Shown here: piece by piece, positions 24,754-29,092 of the stretch
Layout: every line of letters begins with the position of its first letter
How positions within the stretch are numbered: position 1 is the first letter of the stretch
From: an uncultured Kangiella sp.
GTDB lineage: Bacteria > Pseudomonadota > Gammaproteobacteria > Enterobacterales > DSM-103792
NCBI GenBank assembly: GCA_946481205.1
Contig: CAMLNB010000013.1
Location: forward strand, 1 to 29,092
Length of the DNA stretch: 29,092 nucleotides
Direction of reading: 5' to 3'
The notes under the pieces: model-generated
What the model was told of the DNA's origin: nothing
The model's input: the letters and a program-made list of their open reading frames with translations, nothing else
Databases searched by the model: none
Program-made: the position numbers and the translations under genes

Positions 24754-24795
24754 GGCACCAGAACGACCACCGTCTGTCATTCGTGTTTTGGTGCC
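24754..24795. repeat. 11-bp inverted repeat upstream of fliQ
   Basis: GGCACCAGAAC (24754-24764) pairs with GTTTTGGTGCC (24785-24795), with one G-T pair and a 20-base spacer. It is about 280 bases before fliQ. No T-run follows on either strand. It may be an operator or a leader-RNA hairpin. Confidence 0.4.
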
Positions 24796-25003
24796 AGCAA
24801 GCGAAGAAGCCGCCGTGAAGAACGACGGGCGAGCAAGATAAGTGAGTTTGCGGATGGGGATGCTGCTGTGCCATCAGCAGGAGTTATGCGCCGATATCCT
24901 TGCTTTTAAGCATTATGGTCACCTTATGAGGGCGCGTGCGGGACTCAAAAATGGGCTGGGCTTTTCTCGGACTTGTTGTGGAGCGCGGGATGCGAGACTC
25001 ACA

Positions 25004-25028
25004 GCCAAGATGACGTTCGCATCTTGGC
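25004..25028 (-). terminator. Stem-loop just after the TPR gene
   Basis: GCCAAGATG (25004-25012) and CATCTTGGC (25020-25028) form a perfect 9-bp stem with a 7-base loop, 9 bases beyond the TPR stop codon. It is in terminator position, but no U-tract follows on the minus strand, so it may only protect the mRNA 3' end. Confidence 0.4.
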
Positions 25029-25037
25029 ACTTTCAAC

Positions 25038-26222
25038 TCAATGGCGAGTTTCTTGTCGTTGGCCTGCCAGTTCAAGCAGCCTGCGATCAACAAGCACTTG
25101 CGGAGCAATGCCAATACCAGGGTGTGTGGTTTGCATGACTGTTTTGAGCAGCGCCTGCGCTTCGTCGGTTTTTCCTTGTTGCTCCAAGATCAATAGGCGT
25201 GCGTACTGAGCAGCAAAACCGTTGGGGTTCAAGCGAGTAGCGCGCTTGATGTGCTCTTCGGCCAGCTTGACCTGCTTTTCCATGGCTGCCACAACAGCAA
25301 GGCCACCATGAGTTTCACCAAAGTTGCGATCCAGCTCATAGGATTTTTGAAAGGCCGCTTTACCTTCCTGAACCCTGCCTTGCAGTACATGTATCCACGC
25401 GAGCAGATGCCAAGTGCCAATATGATTCGGCATGTGATCAACAGCCCTTTCCAGCGATTTCAGCGCGTCATCGAACTTGAAGTCATGGAAATCAATCTGT
25501 GCCAAACCCGACCACGCGCGACCACTATGAGGATGATGAACGGTTGCCTCTTGGTAGTCGGTACGCGCCAACTCAAACTGATCCTGTTCTGCAAGTGTTG
25601 CTGCGCGCGCTAAAAGCGCCTCAAGCTGATGGGGGTGATGAGTCAGAGCACGATTGGCCGCTTCCAGCGCATCGTCATTGCGGTCCGTCTCATACATCAA
25701 TAGCGCCAACAATCCCTCGACCTCCGGACTGTTGTTCCTGACTGGCATCAACACGGTAATAGCACCTTCCCGATCACCAATGTGGTGCAGGCAGCGAGCC
25801 TTCAACAATGCATACTGAACCTTGTTCTGTTCATCAGGAGCAAACAGAGCCAACGCTTCCAGCGCGGCAGCGTGCTGACCCAGCAGAAACTGAGAGAATG
25901 CCAAATTGTACCGAACTGTGGGAACGCTCAGGCCTTGGGAAATTGCTGCGTTGAAGTGAGTCTTAGCTTGCTCATACGCTTGCTTGTGAAGGGCTGCAAA
26001 GCCGGCATGGGCGTGCAACTCCGCGGCTTCTGGTGTCCGCGCGAAACCTTCTTGCAACAGTAAATCCACCGCATCCCACTCGCCAACCGCGATTGCGGCT
26101 GCAATGGTTTGTGAGCGAAGCCCAACATTATCGGGGTCTTGCTGAAGAAAGCCACGAAGCCTTTGCAAACGCTGTGCTGCTTCCGTTGAAGGGGGGGTCT
26201 GTGGGGATGAAGTTTGCATCAT
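25038..26222 (-). CDS. Tetratricopeptide-repeat protein
   Basis: The 394-residue soluble protein consists of about ten degenerate TPR helix pairs, for example AELHAHAGFAALHKQAYEQA, HPHQLEALLARAATLAEQDQ, HSGRAWSGLAQIDFHDFKFD and HIGTWHLLAWIHVLQGRVQE. There is no signal peptide or catalytic domain. TPR arrays bind other proteins; type III systems use small TPR chaperones, but those have about 160 residues, so that role is only a possibility. It is on the flagellar strand, 562 bases before fliQ, and divergent from the right-hand RHS gene. I chose ATG 26222; a TTG at 26234 is in frame. Substrate binding for the RHS protein or regulation of the locus are equally open. Confidence 0.85.
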   Translation of the reverse strand: MMQTSSPQTPPSTEAAQRLQRLRGFLQQDPDNVGLRSQTIAAAIAVGEWDAVDLLLQEGFARTPEAAELHAHAGFAALHKQAYEQAKTHFNAAISQGLSVPTVRYNLAFSQFLLGQHAAALEALALFAPDEQNKVQYALLKARCLHHIGDREGAITVLMPVRNNSPEVEGLLALLMYETDRNDDALEAANRALTHHPHQLEALLARAATLAEQDQFELARTDYQEATVHHPHSGRAWSGLAQIDFHDFKFDDALKSLERAVDHMPNHIGTWHLLAWIHVLQGRVQEGKAAFQKSYELDRNFGETHGGLAVVAAMEKQVKLAEEHIKRATRLNPNGFAAQYARLLILEQQGKTDEAQALLKTVMQTTHPGIGIAPQVLVDRRLLELAGQRQETRH

Positions 26223-26546
26223 ACGTCCGTGCAATGAATTAGCTGGGATGACCGCCCGTTTCGATGCTTTGGCCGGCGGAGTGAGACTTGGTCGCGGACT
26301 GTACCGTCCCCTCTTGATGCCGGCAAGCCGGGAAAAAAGTGACTTTCCCCCTTAATCAGTACTCAGATTCGCTGGATAGAAGGCAGAGCAAGTCAGCGAT
26401 CACGAGTCGCTATTCAGTGTTTCATCTCCCGCCCCTGCGTGTCCCGTAGTTGGTTGTAGGACGAACGCTTCTTGTTTTAAATATTTGATTTCAAAAGACA
26501 TTTGTCCAATTTTGACAGGTGCCGTCGTTACTTTCGGAGCAGAAGT
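26223..26546. other. Divergent intergenic region between the TPR and RHS genes
   Basis: This region must hold promoters for both directions. On the plus strand an AT-rich patch (26470-26500) may hold a weak promoter: TTGTAG, 17 bases, TTAAAT. A CCGGC-AA-GCCGG inverted repeat lies at about 26320-26331. A small minus-strand frame at 26400-26612 has no support as a gene. Confidence 0.45.
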
Positions 26547-29092
26547 ATGGTCGCTATTGCTGGTGGAAATGGTCTCGGTCTCTACACCGCCTCGTTGATG
26601 GGACTCAGCCATTCGGGCTGGAGCAGCTCATCGCAGTTGGGCCGTGGTGATCGGGTTGCGGTCAACATTGCCAACGGCAATCTCGTACTACAGAACCAAG
26701 ATGAAACGGTATTCGGTATGGGGCTGAACCTTGGTTTGCTCCGAACCTATAACAGCTTGGGTCTGATGAATGACGATAACGGTGACAACTGGACGTTTGG
26801 CAATCAGCAACGTCTACTCCAGCTGCAGGGTGAGCTGAACACCAGCGGCAGTTCGGTGCTGCGCATTGCCGCCGACGGCAGCCGTCAGCGTTTTGTCTTC
26901 GACGCCGAGCGTGGCGCCTACCTCGCCACCGATGGTGCGGGAGCACATGATCAGTTGCTGCTCACTGCCGACAGCAATGGCCATTGGACGGGCGCCGGCG
27001 TCTGGACCGAGTCCGAGACCGGACTTCGTGAGCATTACGACGCCGCAGGCTACCTGATCAAGCAAACTGATCGTGACGGCAATGAAACTCACTACCACTA
27101 TACCGATGGCAAGTTGACCCGCATTGCCTCCGCGCAGCAGTCGCTGGAATTGCAATGGACCGGCAACAATCTGAGCGAAATTCGCGTTCAGAGTTACCAC
27201 GGCAACACGGCTCAGAGCGCGCACGAGCAAGTGCGCTACCGCTATTTCTATGACGAGTTGAATCGTCTGCAACGCGTGCAGATTGACCTCACGCCTGATG
27301 TCGTCGGCGTTGCTGACGGCAAGATCTATGAAACCCAGTATCGCTACGACGGTGACAGCCGCCGTTTGGCCTCCTTGCAGCAATCCGATGGCACCTCGCT
27401 GCACTTTAGCTATCAGCAAGTGGGCGCCGAGTATCGGCTGAAGAGACTCACTGATGGTGAAGGCCGTACTCTCAGCTTTACTTACCAGCTTGAAGAAAAA
27501 CGTACCGACATCAGCGACAACCTGGGGCTCGTTACCAGCTATTTCTTTGATGGCGAAGGCAATGTCATCAAAGTGCTAAGCCCGGCCGTCAACGGCCAGC
27601 GCATGAGTAATGAATTTGCCTACGATGCCGACGGCAATCTGATCCGGGCAACCGACGGCCTCGGCCGCACCGTTAGCTATGGCTACGACGCCCGTGGCAA
27701 CCAAACCCTGCAGCGTGACGCCGCCGGTAACACCATCACCCGGACTTACAATAGCAACGATCAGCTGATTGCCGAAACGACCTATGTCGTCGCCGATCCG
27801 GACGGTGCAGGCAGCGGCCAACCGCAAAAACCGCTGATCCAGCGCTTCGTCTACAGCAACGACGGCAAAGGCCGCTTGCTCTTTAGCCTGAGCGCCGATG
27901 GCCGCGTCACCGAACACAATTACGATGCGCAAGGCCAACTGATCCAAACCCGTAGCTTCACTCGTTCGCGCTACGCTGTGGCTACGCTCGCCAGCAACGC
28001 CGTACCGAGCCAGGCCGACATGGTTGCCTGGCTTGCCAGCCTCAGTGACAAGTCCGATGCCCAAGTGATTGGCTATGACTACGATTTTCGTGGTCAGCTG
28101 CGCGGTAAAACCACTTACAGCCAAACCGACACTGCGGGTAATGGCAGCGGAACCGTAAGCAGCACTCATTATGTCTACGATCAATACGGCCGATTGATCC
28201 AAGTCGTCGATCCGCGAGGTGTCGCCAGCCAAGATAACCCGAACGACTTTGTCACCCACTATCACTACGATGGCCTGAACCGTTTGGTGTCCACCACCGA
28301 CGCCAAAGGCAACACCCGCCTCACCACCTATGATGCGGCAAACCGCCGCATGGTGGTGCAATCGGCTAGCGGCATGATCACCACGTCTGTGTTTGATCGT
28401 AGCGGCCGCTTGGTAAGTCTGACCCAGTCCGACCGTCATGGCGGCCAAGCGGGCACTACCCAGTATTTTTACGATGAAGCCGGCAACCTGCGCGCCAGCC
28501 AAGATGCAACTGGCGCCCGCAGCTACCAATTCTTTGATCACGCCGGCCGCGTGATTGCCAAAGTGAGCAACACCGGTGCCGTCACCGAGCTGATCTATGA
28601 CAAAGCTGGCCAACTGATCAGCGAGATTCAATACGCCAACCGAGTCAACACCCAGAACTGGCTGCAAAACGGTGCGGTGACTGAGCGTGATTTCAATCGG
28701 ATTCGGCCGCAAACCAGCATTTCCGATCGCCGTAGTCATCAAGTGTTTGACTTGGCCGGTCGTCTGCTGCGCCGTATTGATGCCGGCGGTAACGTCACCC
28801 AATACGATTACGATGGTGCTGGGCGTTTGATCCGCACCTCGCAATACACCGATGCCGTGCACGGCGTCGATATCACTGTCGACAACGCCCGCCTGCACTA
28901 CAGCATGAGCGGCACCGACCAAAGCGGCACGAACGGTGCAGACTACCTGTTTGGCCAAGCCGGCAACAATAAAATCTCCGGCGGTGCTGGTAACGATGAA
29001 ATCCGTGGCGGTACCGGTGCTGACGAACTGCGCGGCGGCCTTGATCATGATCTGCTGATGGGTGAAGTCGGCGATGACACCCTCTACGGTGA
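26547..29092 (+). CDS. RHS/YD-repeat protein with RTX calcium-binding nonapeptides (3' partial)
   Basis: The frame is open from ATG 26547 to the window end (848 codons, no stop). GGAG lies 7 bases upstream of the ATG and a TAA closes the frame at 26478. The N-terminus (MVAIAGGNGLGLYTASLMGL) has no classical signal peptide and is Gly/Ser-rich. NGNLVLQ (residues 43-49) and RTYNS (66-70) mark the start of an RHS-type beta shell. YD repeats follow (YDADGNL, YDARGNQ, YDGLNRL, YDEAGNL, YDKAGQL, YDGAGRL). From 28941 (residue 799) five RTX nonapeptides appear (GGAGNDEIR, GGTGADELR and neighbours), which bind calcium after secretion and are usual in type I or other unfolded-export cargo. The C-terminal domain lies outside the window; it may be a toxin such as in the left RHS gene. 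Confidence 0.93.
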   Translation, partial: MVAIAGGNGLGLYTASLMGLSHSGWSSSSQLGRGDRVAVNIANGNLVLQNQDETVFGMGLNLGLLRTYNSLGLMNDDNGDNWTFGNQQRLLQLQGELNTSGSSVLRIAADGSRQRFVFDAERGAYLATDGAGAHDQLLLTADSNGHWTGAGVWTESETGLREHYDAAGYLIKQTDRDGNETHYHYTDGKLTRIASAQQSLELQWTGNNLSEIRVQSYHGNTAQSAHEQVRYRYFYDELNRLQRVQIDLTPDVVGVADGKIYETQYRYDGDSRRLASLQQSDGTSLHFSYQQVGAEYRLKRLTDGEGRTLSFTYQLEEKRTDISDNLGLVTSYFFDGEGNVIKVLSPAVNGQRMSNEFAYDADGNLIRATDGLGRTVSYGYDARGNQTLQRDAAGNTITRTYNSNDQLIAETTYVVADPDGAGSGQPQKPLIQRFVYSNDGKGRLLFSLSADGRVTEHNYDAQGQLIQTRSFTRSRYAVATLASNAVPSQADMVAWLASLSDKSDAQVIGYDYDFRGQLRGKTTYSQTDTAGNGSGTVSSTHYVYDQYGRLIQVVDPRGVASQDNPNDFVTHYHYDGLNRLVSTTDAKGNTRLTTYDAANRRMVVQSASGMITTSVFDRSGRLVSLTQSDRHGGQAGTTQYFYDEAGNLRASQDATGARSYQFFDHAGRVIAKVSNTGAVTELIYDKAGQLISEIQYANRVNTQNWLQNGAVTERDFNRIRPQTSISDRRSHQVFDLAGRLLRRIDAGGNVTQYDYDGAGRLIRTSQYTDAVHGVDITVDNARLHYSMSGTDQSGTNGADYLFGQAGNNKISGGAGNDEIRGGTGADELRGGLDHDLLMGEVGDDTLYG

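Larger units (their letters stand above)
24476..25037. other. 562-base gap upstream of fliQ; no gene recognised
   Basis: No credible gene is seen. It should hold the flagellar operon promoter on the minus strand, but I find no good sigma-28, sigma-54 or sigma-70 match; a CATAAT near 24680 lacks a convincing -35. An 8-base T run lies at 24669-24676. Several inverted repeats are listed separately, and a small CCCG-TTAAT-CGGG hairpin sits near 24518, about 40 bases before fliQ. Confidence 0.6.

Noticed and set aside
24889..24896. GCCGATAT on the plus strand as a sigma-28 -10 box
   Set aside because: No TAAA-like element 15 bases upstream, and it points toward the 3' end of the TPR gene, with no plus-strand gene to drive.
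26512..26517. Perfect TTGACA as -35 box for the right RHS gene
   Set aside because: The matching -10 position falls on CGGAGC, which is the ribosome binding site region; no room for a promoter.
26814..27419. 201-codon minus-strand frame in the RHS N-terminal part
   Set aside because: Opposite to the convincing RHS frame and with the same shadow-like composition.
27576..29048. 490-codon open frame on the minus strand inside the right RHS gene
   Set aside because: Its product is low-complexity Val/Ile/Ala/Gly-rich without domains, and the plus frame encodes clear YD and RTX repeats; it is an antisense shadow of repetitive codons.

Overview
The window carries one compact, non-canonical flagellar-type type III secretion locus on the minus strand (about 5703-24475), flanked on both sides by plus-strand RHS/YD-repeat genes. 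Proteins look proteobacterial: FlhA, FlhB, FliR, FliQ, FliP and FliI are all of the usual proteobacterial type, and P- and L-ring genes show a Gram-negative envelope. A gammaproteobacterium (or a close betaproteobacterial relative) is likely; I cannot name the genus from sequence alone.

Left part (1-5513, plus strand): the C-terminal 1,627 codons of a giant RHS protein whose start lies outside the window. It has YD repeats, a LysM-like segment, a glycine-rich membrane-like segment, a self-cleaving Hint domain, then a variable C-terminal region with an AHH/HNH-nuclease-like motif and a glycine-zipper tail. An AT-richer 172-codon gene follows, probably its immunity protein. A perfect 18-bp palindrome lies between them, and a probable bidirectional terminator separates this unit from the convergent flagellar operon.

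Central part (minus strand, read right to left): fliQ, fliR, flhB, flhA, flgF, flgG, flgA, flgH, flgI, flgB, flgC, fliE, fliF, a 132-codon unknown in the fliG slot, fliH, fliI, fliJ, fliK-like, flgD, flgE, fliM-like, fliN, fliO, fliP, and a fliA-like sigma factor. Genes overlap or lie within about 30 bases of each other, so they look like a single operon. The export gate, ATPase complex, MS ring, rod, P and L rings, hook and hook cap are all encoded. Flagellin, filament cap, hook-filament junction proteins, stators, FlgJ, FlgM/FlgN and chemotaxis genes are absent from the window. Rotor proteins are reduced: no recognisable FliG and a short FliM. The set would build a hook-basal-body export conduit but probably not a rotating flagellum.

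Right part (24476-29092): a 562-base gap upstream of fliQ, a minus-strand TPR-repeat protein, a 324-base divergent gap, and the N-terminal 848 codons of a second RHS protein, which reaches calcium-binding RTX nonapeptides just before the window ends. The central hypothesis is that this filament-less flagellar apparatus is a dedicated secretion machine, and that the adjacent giant RHS/Hint/RTX proteins are candidate cargo. The co-location and the missing parts are seen directly; the export relationship is inference.
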